From Devosia sp. FKR38 (lineage in GTDB: Bacteria > Pseudomonadota > Alphaproteobacteria > Rhizobiales > Devosiaceae), in NCBI RefSeq assembly GCF_005222805.1, contig NZ_STGC01000005.1, positions 1,278,456-1,342,455 on the forward strand: a stretch of 64,000 nucleotides of DNA, read 5' to 3'. A program made the position numbers and the translations under genes. Positions 47,986 to 56,458 of this stretch are shown here, piece by piece. The notes under the pieces were generated by a model. The model saw nothing but the letters and a program-made list of their open reading frames with translations. It was not told the DNA's origin and did no database searches. Numbering within the stretch: the stretch's first letter is position 1; every line of letters starts with the position of its first letter.

Positions 47986-48341
47986 TCCAGCGCGCCTTTC
48001 CGCCATTCGTAGATAAAGCCGACCGTCAACACGCCCAGGAAGATCATCATCGCCCAGAAGCCGAACCAGCCGACATCCCGGAACGCCACGGCCCAGGGGA
48101 ACAGGAACGCCACTTCAAGGTCGAAGATGATGAACAGGATCGACACCAGGTAGAACCGGACGTCGAACTTCATGCGGGCATCATCGAAGGCATCAAAGCC
48201 CGCCTCGAAGGCCGAAACCTTCTCCGGATCGGGGTTCTTGATCGCAACGATGAAGGGGGTCACCAATAGCGCCGCGCCAATGACGGCGGCGAGGCCCAGG
48301 AAGATCACGATGGGCAAATAGTCGCTGAGCAAATCAGTCAT
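47976..48341 (-). CDS. nuoA: NADH-quinone oxidoreductase subunit A
   Basis: A 121-aa three-helix membrane subunit, first gene of the operon. The loop [26 protein letters not shown]... (conserved E.G.......F.V.FY core) contacts the quinone chamber. The final helices and basic tail are normal. All 14 nuo genes follow in order A to N with gaps of 0-12 bases. Confidence 0.97.
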   Translation of the reverse strand: MTDLLSDYLPIVIFLGLAAVIGAALLVTPFIVAIKNPDPEKVSAFEAGFDAFDDARMKFDVRFYLVSILFIIFDLEVAFLFPWAVAFRDVGWFGFWAMMIFLGVLTVGFIYEWRKGALEWD

Positions 48342-48881
48342 GCGGCAGCCTGTTTTCTAGTCCGGTCGGGCGACCGGCGTCTTGCGAGTTTTGCTCGCAA
48401 TTGGGGCGAGCAAACCGACGCGACAGTTGGTGTCTGGGCTTAGACCTTTGGCCAATCGGTTTCAAGGGAAAGAAAATATGACCAAAACAATCATATATGC
48501 TTCTGTGGGCAATCCCCGCCCCCACACATGCAAACCGTCGAAATCACCCCTCAAACGCGTCACCAAGCCGCGCCGACCACGAACGCGCCAACCCAATTCG
48601 ACTCCCACCGGACGGGAATCTGGGCCTCACCAGCGCGACCATCGATCGGCTGATTCGACCCTGCAAGTGCGCGATCACATCCACACCACCACACCCAGAA
48701 TCGCGCAACTTGTGCGTAACCGGCAAAAGCCCTGTCCATAGCCGCCCCGAAGCACCCGCTAGGCAACCCGCCCCCAGCATGCCAGCCCCAAAAGCAAAGC
48801 GGCGAACCGCAGAACGGTTCGCCGCCAGAGCTTGGGATCTGCCAGTCGGGACGGCCTCAGCCGTCACGCCGTCAAACCATA
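48342..48881. other. 540-base gap: nuo leader, possible promoter and operator
   Basis: Reading the minus strand toward nuoA, there is an AT-rich inverted repeat ATATGA-N9-TCATAT (48476-48496), a weak promoter-like TTGAAA (48465-48460) with TAAGCC 17 bases on, and two leader hairpins: TTGCGAG/CTCGCAA (48382-48400) and CCGGTCG/CGACCGG (48362-48377). The part from 48500 to 48780 has no gene with a start site and no structure I can name. The far end holds the terminator of the first beta-barrel gene. Confidence 0.5.
48790..48825 (-). terminator. Rho-independent terminator of the first beta-barrel gene
   Basis: An 11-bp perfect stem (GCGGCGAACCG at 48799-48809 with CGGTTCGCCGC at 48815-48825) is followed on the minus strand by TTTGCTTTT. 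A second, smaller hairpin GACGGC/GCCGTC (48850-48865) lies between it and the stop codon. Confidence 0.85.
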
Positions 48882-49442
48882 TTAGAAGTGATAGAACACA
48901 CCGACCGTGCCGGTCGCGCCCTCGAACAGATTGTCGCCTGCACCACCAGTGAAATCGCCCTGGGCAACGGCCTCGCCACGGATCGTGACAGCGTCGGTAA
49001 CGGCAAATTCCACACCGCCACCAACCTGATACATGGTCGTGCTCACGCCCGCAGACGTGTCAACACCGATACCGCCGATTGCGTAGATCAGTGCCTGATC
49101 GGTGACCACGACGCCTGCCTTGAGATTGGCATAGAAGGCGCTGCCAGTGGTGGCATTGTTCCAATAGTAGTCGCCAGTCACTTCGAGACCGAGCAGCAGC
49201 GGATCGGCCGGAATGAAGTTCACGCCGACTGCGCCACCAACCTGGCCGAAACCAACCTGGGCAGCGCCATTGTCACCATAGGTCGACAGGCCGCCACGCA
49301 CACCGACATAGAGACCTTCCCAGCTGAACCCACCGGCCTCGTAGATCGGAACCGGGGTCGAGGGAATAATGAGATCAGCGGCCTGCGCGGCACCACCAAC
49401 CAGAACAACAGCGAAAACAGCAGCAACCGAACGTCCAAACAT
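48882..49442 (-). CDS. Outer-membrane beta-barrel protein, copy 1
   Basis: A 186-aa protein with a Sec signal peptide (cleavage near AQA, residue 22) and a predicted eight-stranded outer-membrane barrel. It ends in phenylalanine (VGVFYHF), the usual outer-membrane sorting signal. The mature start TPVPIYEAGGFSWEGLYVGV is typical of rhizobial small porin-like or Omp25-type proteins. Function is unknown. I chose ATG 49442 (MFGRSV). It is a paralogue of the next gene, with which it shares most of the strand pattern. Confidence 0.88.
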   Translation of the reverse strand: MFGRSVAAVFAVVLVGGAAQAADLIIPSTPVPIYEAGGFSWEGLYVGVRGGLSTYGDNGAAQVGFGQVGGAVGVNFIPADPLLLGLEVTGDYYWNNATTGSAFYANLKAGVVVTDQALIYAIGGIGVDTSAGVSTTMYQVGGGVEFAVTDAVTIRGEAVAQGDFTGGAGDNLFEGATGTVGVFYHF

Positions 49443-49464
49443 CTTCAGAGCCCTCTGCAAGGAA

Positions 49465-49492
49465 TTTATACGTTGGCTAAAGCATGCATCAA
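49465..49492 (-). promoter_or_regulatory. Candidate promoter of beta-barrel gene 1
   Basis: On the minus strand TTGATG (49492-49487) is followed after 16 bases by TATAAA (49470-49465), a strong -10. Transcription would begin about 15 bases before the ATG, leaving a very short leader. Confidence 0.5.
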
Positions 49493-49858
49493 ATTAAGCG
49501 CAGCGGCAATCGCCTCAGCACGGTCAAGTTGTTTGTTTTTTGGCTATGGCTCCTGTGCAACACCAGTAAGTGCCGTTGCTACGACAGCAGTTGCCAGTCA
49601 ACGCCGGCATCCGGCAAACAAAAACCTGGCGCGAGGCGGCTTGCGCTTCTGTTTCAAGACCTTAGCCACCATTGGGGCCCCTTGCTGAAGGTGCCGAGCG
49701 CACTGCTCAACACCATGGCCTGGCACAACGAACCGGTCAGGCAATGCGGCGCCCCCCCATGGGAAAGCGACGCCGACAGCATTTGAGGACGCTCACCATC
49801 CGTGCAGGAGACCGACTCAACTGCAGACGACGGATCACACCAGCAGACAACAGGCCCA
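49493..49858. other. Gene-free stretch between two beta-barrel genes
   Basis: About 366 bases upstream of copy 1 and beyond the terminator of copy 2. I see no reading frame with a start site, no strong hairpin and no repeat that I can name. It may contain regulatory sites for copy 1. Confidence 0.4.
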
Positions 49859-49894
49859 AAAAACCAAAACGACGAACCGCGGGGCGGTTCGTCG
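49859..49894 (-). terminator. Rho-independent terminator of the second beta-barrel gene
   Basis: A 10-bp stem (CGACGAACCG at 49870-49879 with CGGTTCGTCG at 49885-49894) is followed on the minus strand by TTTTGGTTTTTT. Stem sequence and layout match the terminator of copy 1, and a second hairpin CGGGCGGC/GCCGCCCG (49922-49940) again lies before it. Confidence 0.9.
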
Positions 49895-49954
49895 CAATGG
49901 GTTTGCAAGACTCAGATGGAGCGGGCGGCTGAGCCGCCCGTCCGAGTAGCAATC

Positions 49955-50530
49955 TTAGAAGTGGTAGAACACGCCGACGGTTGCCTTGGCACCGTCGAAG
50001 AACTGGTCGCCAGCGGCGTTCGAGAAATCGCCGAGGCCGAGCACTTCGCCACGAACCGACACAGCGTCGGTCACAGCAACTTCAACACCGCCGCCCAGGG
50101 CGTAGATGCTGTCGGTGGTGCCGGACTTGGTGGTCAGGCCAACACCGCCAGCTGCGTAGACGAGCACGTTGTCGGTGACAACGGCGCCAACGCGAGCCAG
50201 AGCCAGGAACATGCCAGCGCCGTCACCGGCCTGGAACACGTAGTCACCCTGGACTTCCAGACCCAGCAGGATCGGATCGGCAACGATGAAGTTCACACCG
50301 GCAGCAGCACCGAGCGACAGCTTCGACACATTGGTGTCGAGGTTGGTCAGGCCATTGGCGTTGGTGAAGACGCCGCCGAGGTTCACACCGGCGTACAGGC
50401 CTTCCCAGTTGAAGCCAGCAGCTTCATAGATCGGAACCGGGGTCGAGGGAACGATGAGGTCGGCGGCCTGAGCACCACCAGCGAGCAGCGCGGCAGCAGC
50501 CACACCGAGAGAAAGCGAACGTACAAACAT
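49955..50530 (-). CDS. Outer-membrane beta-barrel protein, copy 2
   Basis: A 191-aa paralogue of copy 1, with a signal peptide (cleavage near AQA, residue 22) and the same TPVPIYEAAGFNWEGLYAGV mature start. Shared inner strands include VVTDNVLVYAAGGVG and VTDAVSVRGE, and it ends GVFYHF. GGGAG lies 8 bases before the ATG. Copies 1 and 2 look like a recent tandem duplication that included the terminator. Confidence 0.9.
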   Translation of the reverse strand: MFVRSLSLGVAAAALLAGGAQAADLIVPSTPVPIYEAAGFNWEGLYAGVNLGGVFTNANGLTNLDTNVSKLSLGAAAGVNFIVADPILLGLEVQGDYVFQAGDGAGMFLALARVGAVVTDNVLVYAAGGVGLTTKSGTTDSIYALGGGVEVAVTDAVSVRGEVLGLGDFSNAAGDQFFDGAKATVGVFYHF

Positions 50531-50850
50531 CTTGCACTCCCGTAATAGGTTAACCGTAGTCGAGCCCTACATGCTCCAACCCGGCGCGCGTGACAAGTGC
50601 CCGGCGACCTAAACTCGTGGGTGCGGATAACATTTGATGACCATTGGAGGGCTAGTGTTGCCCCAATGCAGCGCATTTGATCCAATTCGATACAAATGCG
50701 GCGTAACCCTGCCACAATGCGGCGACATCGTGGCACAATATGGGCACTGGCGCGTCAAATCGTCAAGGGGGCAGTTAACTGCGGGTTCATTTTTGCGAAT
50801 CGAGTCCAAGCCATGCAGTGGCAACCGCTCGCTAAGCCCCTGAGCCGGAA
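50531..50850. other. 320-base gap with 21-bp-spaced repeats
   Basis: The part near 50531 should hold the promoter of copy 2 (a TTGTCA with CATGTA 17 bases on is possible on the minus strand). Farther up, four imperfect copies of CAATGCGGCG-like sequence begin at 50664, 50694, 50715 and 50736, the last three exactly 21 bases apart. An inverted repeat CGCATTTG/CAAATGCG spans 50672-50700, and GCAGTTAACTGC is a palindrome at 50771-50782. No gene is evident. Confidence 0.55.
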
Positions 50851-51399
50851 CTAGAAATGAAAGTTCGCGCCCAAGGTCAGCTGCTGGGCCGGCGCCGTGC
50901 CATCCACCGGGAAGGTCCTGAGATAGCGGCCTTCCAGCGAAACGGCATCAGTCAGCCCGACCTCGAGCCCCCCACCGAGCAGCCCAGCTCCATCCTTGGG
51001 ATCGCTCAGCGCTAGCCCATAGCCGCCCGCGGCAAACACCAGCACATTGTCGGTGACAACCAGACCCGCCCGCCCCAGTATCTGGCCATCGACACTGCTG
51101 CCGATGCCGCCGTCCAGCCCCTGCACCGCCACCTCGGCGCCCATGAGATAGAAGTCGAACTGCGCATTGACGCCAGCCTGCACACCCAGGCCCGCGCCGA
51201 CAGTGCCGTTGACCGGCTCGCTCGCGCCCGTGCCGTAGATACCGGCATAAAAGCCGCTCCAGTCAAAGCGCGACGGCGCGGCGACGGGGACTTTGGCTTG
51301 GGCATCGCTGGACAGGCCAATGGTCTCGGCCGCCATCAGGGGTGGTGTGGCCAGACAAACTAGGCCCAGGGTGGCGGCAAATTGCTGGCATTGACGCAT
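50851..51399 (-). CDS. Outer-membrane beta-barrel protein, diverged third copy
   Basis: A 182-aa protein with a signal peptide ending near MAAE and the same barrel plan: RFDWSGFYAGIYG at the mature N-terminus, VVTDNVLVFAAGGYG, LTDAVSLEGR, and a terminal LGANFHF. It lacks the TPVPIYEA segment and is clearly more distant than the other two. The ATG at 51399 has AAGGAGG five bases upstream; a longer frame reaches 51537 but is not needed. Confidence 0.82.
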   Translation of the reverse strand: MRQCQQFAATLGLVCLATPPLMAAETIGLSSDAQAKVPVAAPSRFDWSGFYAGIYGTGASEPVNGTVGAGLGVQAGVNAQFDFYLMGAEVAVQGLDGGIGSSVDGQILGRAGLVVTDNVLVFAAGGYGLALSDPKDGAGLLGGGLEVGLTDAVSLEGRYLRTFPVDGTAPAQQLTLGANFHF

Positions 51400-51542
51400 C
51401 CGGGCCTCCTTGTCTGATTTCTTCCGGCCATCGCCGGTCCGCAAACGCCGTTCGGGCGTTATGATCATCCTGCCCCAGACTGCTGGCGAAAACCTGCCGG
51501 ACACTGGGCTATTTTGCGGCAATTGCGACTCGACCAATGCAA

Positions 51543-51562
51543 ACGGGCCCCGCAGGGCCCGT
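51543..51562 (-). terminator. Hairpin after msrA
   Basis: An 8-bp stem (ACGGGCCC / GGGCCCGT) with a four-base loop lies 22 bases past the msrA stop, followed on the minus strand by a short TTTG only. It is a candidate terminator. Confidence 0.55.
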
Positions 51563-51584
51563 CGTCATCTTGTCAGCGTTCGGT

Positions 51585-52316
51585 CTAGAGCGTGCCTACC
51601 AGCACCGGCTCATCCCGATAGACATCGGGGAATATCTGCTTGAGCGCGGCGATCTTGGGCAAGTCATGGACAACGATATAGGGCCAAGTCGGATTCAGGG
51701 TCAGGAAGTCCTGATGATATTGCTCGGCCGGATAGAAGCCCTTGAACTCCTCGATGGTGGTGACGATCGGTCCTTCAAACAGGCCCGTCGCATTGAGCTC
51801 GTCGATGTAGGCCTTGGCCGTCGCAGCCTGGGCTTCGGACTGCGGGAAGATCGTCGAGCGATACTGCGTTCCGTGGTCGGGGCCCTGATAGTTGAGCTGG
51901 GTCGGGTTATGCGCCACAGAGAAATAGATGTGCAGCAGTTCACCATAGCTCACCACGCTGGGATCATACGTGACCTCGACGCTTTCGGCATGGCCGGTGG
52001 TGCCGCTGCCGGTGGTCTCATACTGCGCCGTCTCGGCGCTGCCGCCCGAATAGCCGGACACGGCGCGGGTGACGCCCTTGACGTGCTGGAAGACGCCCTG
52101 CACGCCCCAGAAGCAGCCGCCGGCAAACACCGCCGTGGCACTGCTGCCGGTTTCGGCAAGGTCTTGGCTGGGCGCCGGAATGACGACAGGCGCTTCCTGC
52201 GCCGTTGCCCCGACCTGCATCAGCCCGACCGCCAGGGCCGGCAGGACAAGAAGAGACGCCAGGGTCCGGCGCCAGCCGCGGCGGCCGACAGTTGATGGTC
52301 TATCCAGAGTGATCAT
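51585..52316 (-). CDS. msrA: Peptide-methionine (S)-S-oxide reductase, exported
   Basis: MsrA repairs methionine-S-sulfoxide in proteins. The active site is GGCFWGVQGVF with nucleophile Cys68, followed by GHAESVEVTYDP and the NPTQLNYQGPDHGTQYRS region that binds substrate. The 243-aa product has an extra N-terminus with arginines and a hydrophobic core ending AQE, so it is predicted to be exported to the periplasm. No second cysteine typical of recycling is apparent close to the C-terminus. The start is ATG 52316. Confidence 0.93.
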   Translation of the reverse strand: MITLDRPSTVGRRGWRRTLASLLVLPALAVGLMQVGATAQEAPVVIPAPSQDLAETGSSATAVFAGGCFWGVQGVFQHVKGVTRAVSGYSGGSAETAQYETTGSGTTGHAESVEVTYDPSVVSYGELLHIYFSVAHNPTQLNYQGPDHGTQYRSTIFPQSEAQAATAKAYIDELNATGLFEGPIVTTIEEFKGFYPAEQYHQDFLTLNPTWPYIVVHDLPKIAALKQIFPDVYRDEPVLVGTL

Positions 52317-52413
52317 TGCAAACCTCGTTTGAAGAGCTGTGCCGGTCATTTCGTCTTATACGCGCCTTTGGTTACCTCAGATCAGCACCATCACGCCGAT
52401 ATGAACGGCGGCC

Positions 52414-53055
52414 TCATCCCCGCGGCCGCAGCAGTGTCTCGACCAGCGGCAGCAACCGGGCCACGATCACCGCCACGCCCTGTCCATTGGGATGCAGCCC
52501 GTCGGCTTGGTTGAGCGCCGGGTCAAGCGCCACGCCGTCGAGGAAAAAGGGATCGAGCACAGCCCCATGCGCTGCGGCCAGATCGGGATATATGGAGTCA
52601 AACGCCGCAACATAGTCGTCACCCAGCCCGCGATTGGCCTTCATACCCAGCAGCAGCACCGGCAATTTGAGCGCCGCTATGCCGTTCAGCATGGCATCGA
52701 GATTGCGCCGCGTCTCCTCCGGCGGCAGGCCCTGCAGCATGTCATTGGCGCCCAGCCCCAGGATCACTGCGTCCGCCGGCGTGCCCAGCGTCCAGTCTAG
52801 CCGCGCCAGCCCGTCGGCCGTGGTGTCGCCCGAGACGCTTGCATTGACCAGCACCGCATCCAACCCCGCTTTGTCCATGGCCGCCTGCATCTGGCCCATG
52901 AAGGCGTCCTGCTCGCTCAGCCCGAGGCCAGCGAGCAGGGAATCGCCATAGAGCAGCACGGTCCGCGGCGCGGCACTGGCTGGCGTAGCCAATGCCAGAA
53001 TTGTGGTCAGCACCGCCATTGCAGCGCGCAGCGCCCGGCCCCATCTTGTCATCAT
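52414..53055 (-). CDS. TesA-like SGNH hydrolase (arylesterase/lysophospholipase)
   Basis: A 213-aa secreted esterase with a signal peptide cleaved near ASAAP. The SGNH blocks are intact: LYGDSLLAGLG with the catalytic Ser, Gly in VSGDTTADG, GLGANDML with Asn, and DGLHPNGQG with the Asp-His pair. It corresponds to E. coli TesA, and the divergent ABC transporter next door reproduces the E. coli tesA/ybbA-ybbP arrangement. The ATG at 53055 or 53052 is likely. Confidence 0.9.
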   Translation of the reverse strand: MMTRWGRALRAAMAVLTTILALATPASAAPRTVLLYGDSLLAGLGLSEQDAFMGQMQAAMDKAGLDAVLVNASVSGDTTADGLARLDWTLGTPADAVILGLGANDMLQGLPPEETRRNLDAMLNGIAALKLPVLLLGMKANRGLGDDYVAAFDSIYPDLAAAHGAVLDPFFLDGVALDPALNQADGLHPNGQGVAVIVARLLPLVETLLRPRG

Positions 53056-53105
53056 GCCTGCCCTGCTGCCCATTGCTGTTTCCCGTCCAGACCCCGGCCC
53101 CATCC

Positions 53106-53807
53106 ATGACCAATGCCATCGCCCACACCAGGGACATGAACCTGCACCTTAAGGCCGGGGGCAGCAGCCTTCATATCCTCAAATCCATCACGTTTGCGAT
53201 AAACCCGGGCGAGGTGGTCTCCATCGTTGGTCCTTCGGGCAGCGGCAAGACCAGCCTGCTGATGGTCATGGGCGGGCTCGAACAGGCCAGCGCCGGCGAC
53301 GTCTCAGTCGGCGGCACCAGGCTCGCCGGCCTCAACGAGGACCAGCTCGCCGATATGCGCCGCAGCAATATCGGCATTCTGTTCCAGAACTTTCACCTCA
53401 TTCCCTCCATGACCGCGCTGGAAAATGTCGCTTTGGCGCTGGAGATTGCCTTCGACGACCTGCCGCTGACCGAAATCCGCGCCCGTGCTCGTGCCGCCCT
53501 GGCCGAAGTGGGCCTGGCCGCCCGCGAGAGCCATCTGCCCAGCGCCCTCTCCGGCGGCGAGCAGCAGCGCGTCGGCCTTGCCCGCGCCATCGTCACCCGC
53601 CCTCGCCTGCTGCTGGCCGATGAGCCCACCGGCAATCTCGACCAGGAGACAGCGGCGTCTGCCATCGAGCTGCTGTTTGACTTGGCCCGGCGCAACACCA
53701 TGGCCGTGATGCTGATTACCCATGATGCGGCCCTGGCGCGGCGCGCCGACCGACAGATGCGCATGGACCACGGCGAATTGACCGAGCTTGTGGGCGCACT
53801 GGCATGA
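53106..53807 (+). CDS. ABC transporter ATPase, YbbA type
   Basis: A 233-aa MacB/LolD-class ATPase. Walker A is GPSGSGKTSLL, signature [14 protein letters not shown], Walker [14 protein letters not shown], switch His in LITHDA. It overlaps the permease gene by 4 bases and is divergent from the TesA-like gene with 50 bases between. The YbbA-YbbP transporter works near TesA in other bacteria, but its substrate is not established. I chose ATG 53106. Confidence 0.92.
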   Translation: MTNAIAHTRDMNLHLKAGGSSLHILKSITFAINPGEVVSIVGPSGSGKTSLLMVMGGLEQASAGDVSVGGTRLAGLNEDQLADMRRSNIGILFQNFHLIPSMTALENVALALEIAFDDLPLTEIRARARAALAEVGLAARESHLPSALSGGEQQRVGLARAIVTRPRLLLADEPTGNLDQETAASAIELLFDLARRNTMAVMLITHDAALARRADRQMRMDHGELTELVGALA

Positions 53808-56350
53808 ACCGGCTCGTCAGCTGGCTGCGCGTCGCCCTGATCGATCTGCGCGGCGGCGCGGGGCGCTTCGGCATTCTCATTGCCTGTCTGGCGCTGGGCG
53901 TGGCCGCTATCGGTACGGTGAGCGCCGTTCGAAGCAGCGTTGAAACCGCCATTGCCCGCGATTCCCGCGTCATCCTGGGCGGCGACATGGAGCTGCGCGC
54001 CTTCCGCAGCGACCTTGACCCTGCCGTCGTCTCGGCCCTCGACGGCCTCGGCCAGGTCAGCCGCGAGGTCGAGATCAGCGGCCAGGCCAGCGCCAATGGC
54101 CAATCGGCTTTCCTCACCCTGCGCGCCGTGACCGACGCCTATCCCTTGGTCGGCAGCGTGAGCCTTGCGCCGGGCGCCGAAGCTGGCACGCCGGGCGATC
54201 TGCTGGCCCAGCGCGGCGGCGCCTTTGGCCTGCTGCTGGCGCAACAGGCGGCACTGCGCCTGGGCGTCAGTGTCGGCGATACCGTGCGCATCGGCACGCT
54301 CGACCTCACCCTGCGTGGCATCATCACCGAGCTGCCCGACCAGGCCACAGCCGGCTTCCAGATCGGGGCGCCCGCACTGATCTCAAGCCAGGCGCTGGCA
54401 CCTGCAGGGCTCCGCGAAGAGGGCGTACTCAGCCAGTTCCGCTACAAGCTGCTGCTCAAGAACGGCGATGTCGAAGCGGCGCGAAGCCAGCTGGACAAGC
54501 AGTTCCCCGATCATGACTGGCAGATTCGCTCACCCAGCCAGGCCACCGCCACCATTGCCCGCTTCATCGCCATCTTCGGCAATTTCATGCTGCTGGTCGC
54601 CCTCTCCTCAATGATCGTGGGCGGGCTGGGCGCCGCCAATGCCGTCACCGCCTATGTCGGCGAGCGCCAGGGCGCTATTGCCACGCTGCGCGCCCTGGGC
54701 GCCAAAGGCCCGCGCATCCTGGTGCACTTCCTTGCCCAGATCACGCTTCTCTCTCTACTCGCCATTGCCATCGGCATGGCCATTGTGGTTGTCGCGACGC
54801 TCGCCCTATTGCCGCTGCTGTCCGATCTCATCGGTCTGGAGTTGCCGGCCGTGCTTGATCTGCGGGCCATGCTGGTAGCCGGCGCCATTGGTCTGGTGAC
54901 CGCTCTGCTCTTCTCCTGGGTGCCGCTCATCCAGGCCCGGGCCGTGCGCCCGGCATTGCTGTTCCGCGCCGGCGCCTCGGGTGCGCCACTGGCCCTGCCC
55001 TGGCGCGCCCTGCTGGCCCCGGCCCTTTTCGCACCGCTCCTCGCCGGCTTTGCCCTGGTGCTGGCGCTGACACTCCAGATTGCCAATGACTGGAGGCTGG
55101 TTGGCGTCTATTTCGCCGCCACGCTCATCGCCTTCGGCCTGCTGCGCCTTGCCGCCGCGGCGCTCAAGCTGCTGCTGCGTCGCCTGCCCGCGCCGCGCAA
55201 TCGCCTGCTGCGCCAAGCCATGGCTGCGATCCTCCGGCCCGGCGCGCCCACCACCACGGTGCTGGTCTCGATGGGTATGGGTCTCTCATTGCTGCTGCTA
55301 ATCGTCACCACCCAGGCCAATATCAACAGCCAGATATCAGGCGAAGTTACCGCCGAGGCCCCGGCCTTTGTGCTGTTCGACATGGACCGCGCCACCACGG
55401 ACGCCCTGACACAATTTGCGGCCACCACGCCGGCCATCGATGCGCACAAGGCCTTCCCCATGCTGCGCGGCACCGTCACCCAGCTCAAGGACGCCCCGGC
55501 GCCCAATGCCGACGACGTCCCCGCTGACCTGGCCGAGATCTTCCGGGGCGATACGTCGCTCACCTGGTCGGCGGCCCTCCCCGAGAACACCACGCTAGCC
55601 GAGGGCGCCTGGTGGCCCGACAATTATGACGGCCCGCCGCTGGTCTCGCTCACCACCGAACTGCGGGATGGGCTCAAGCTGGCACTGGGCGACACCATTA
55701 CCCTCTCCATCGCCGGGCGGCCGATGAGTTTTACCATCGCCAGTTTCCGCGCCCTGGATCGCCGCAGCGCCGACTTCAGCTTCAATATCGTCGCTTCGCC
55801 CGGGCTGATCGAAAAGGCGCCACAGTCGTTCTTCGCCACGGTCATGGCCAAGCCCACCGATGCCCCGGCGCTGGAAGCAGCGCTGATCGCCCAGTTCCCG
55901 CAGGTGCGATTCGTGCCCGTCGGCGATGCGCTGGCCCGGGTGCAGTCGATCTTTGATGGCCTGGTCAATGCCATCGCCCTGGTTAGCGGCACGGCGGTGA
56001 TCTCCGGCATTCTGGTGCTGGCCGGCGCGCTCAGCGTCGGTCGGCATCAGCGCGAAGCCGATGCTGTGGTGATGAAGGTGCTGGGGGCCCGGCGCGCCCA
56101 TGTCATTGCCGCCTTCATGCTCGAATATGCCCTGCTCGGCGCCATCGCCGCGCTGATCGCCGGCGCCATTGCGCTCAGCGGCGCCTGGGCGGCGGCCAAT
56201 TTCCTGCTCGACATCGATTTTGCCGTGCAGCCCGGGCAATTGGCGCTGCTGACCATCATGGTCATCGCCGTCACCACGCTCACCGGCGCCGCCACCACTT
56301 GGTCGGCCATGTCCACCCGGCCAGCCGACCGCCTGCGCGAGGACGGGTAA
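53804..56350 (+). CDS. ABC transporter permease, YbbP type with two FtsX domains
   Basis: An 848-aa permease with ten predicted helices and two FtsX domains: one N-terminal helix, a periplasmic domain, then a helix cluster near residues 260-420 and another at about 720-840. LRQAMAAILRPGAPTTTVLVSM separates the halves. The fold is a duplicated MacB-like permease, so it probably transmits force rather than moves a solute. It is translationally coupled to the ATPase. Confidence 0.9.
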   Translation: MNRLVSWLRVALIDLRGGAGRFGILIACLALGVAAIGTVSAVRSSVETAIARDSRVILGGDMELRAFRSDLDPAVVSALDGLGQVSREVEISGQASANGQSAFLTLRAVTDAYPLVGSVSLAPGAEAGTPGDLLAQRGGAFGLLLAQQAALRLGVSVGDTVRIGTLDLTLRGIITELPDQATAGFQIGAPALISSQALAPAGLREEGVLSQFRYKLLLKNGDVEAARSQLDKQFPDHDWQIRSPSQATATIARFIAIFGNFMLLVALSSMIVGGLGAANAVTAYVGERQGAIATLRALGAKGPRILVHFLAQITLLSLLAIAIGMAIVVVATLALLPLLSDLIGLELPAVLDLRAMLVAGAIGLVTALLFSWVPLIQARAVRPALLFRAGASGAPLALPWRALLAPALFAPLLAGFALVLALTLQIANDWRLVGVYFAATLIAFGLLRLAAAALKLLLRRLPAPRNRLLRQAMAAILRPGAPTTTVLVSMGMGLSLLLLIVTTQANINSQISGEVTAEAPAFVLFDMDRATTDALTQFAATTPAIDAHKAFPMLRGTVTQLKDAPAPNADDVPADLAEIFRGDTSLTWSAALPENTTLAEGAWWPDNYDGPPLVSLTTELRDGLKLALGDTITLSIAGRPMSFTIASFRALDRRSADFSFNIVASPGLIEKAPQSFFATVMAKPTDAPALEAALIAQFPQVRFVPVGDALARVQSIFDGLVNAIALVSGTAVISGILVLAGALSVGRHQREADAVVMKVLGARRAHVIAAFMLEYALLGAIAALIAGAIALSGAWAAANFLLDIDFAVQPGQLALLTIMVIAVTTLTGAATTWSAMSTRPADRLREDG

Positions 56351-56458
56351 CGCCTTGATTACACGAAGCCAGAACGCCAGACGGCGGCATTTCGCGCCTT
56401 GGCCTGTGCCGGGGCTTCCCCTAGCATGCGACCATCCCCTCTAGCGTGAGTATGCCCC

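Noticed and set aside
48382..48952. Small plus-strand frames in the gap upstream of nuoA
   Set aside because: They have no ribosome-binding site, unusual Pro/Arg-rich composition and overlap the nuo leader hairpins and the barrel-gene terminator.
50759..50850. Intrinsic terminator of the third barrel gene
   Set aside because: The palindrome GCAGTTAACTGC is 69 bases past the stop and is not followed by Ts on the minus strand, so I did not call it.
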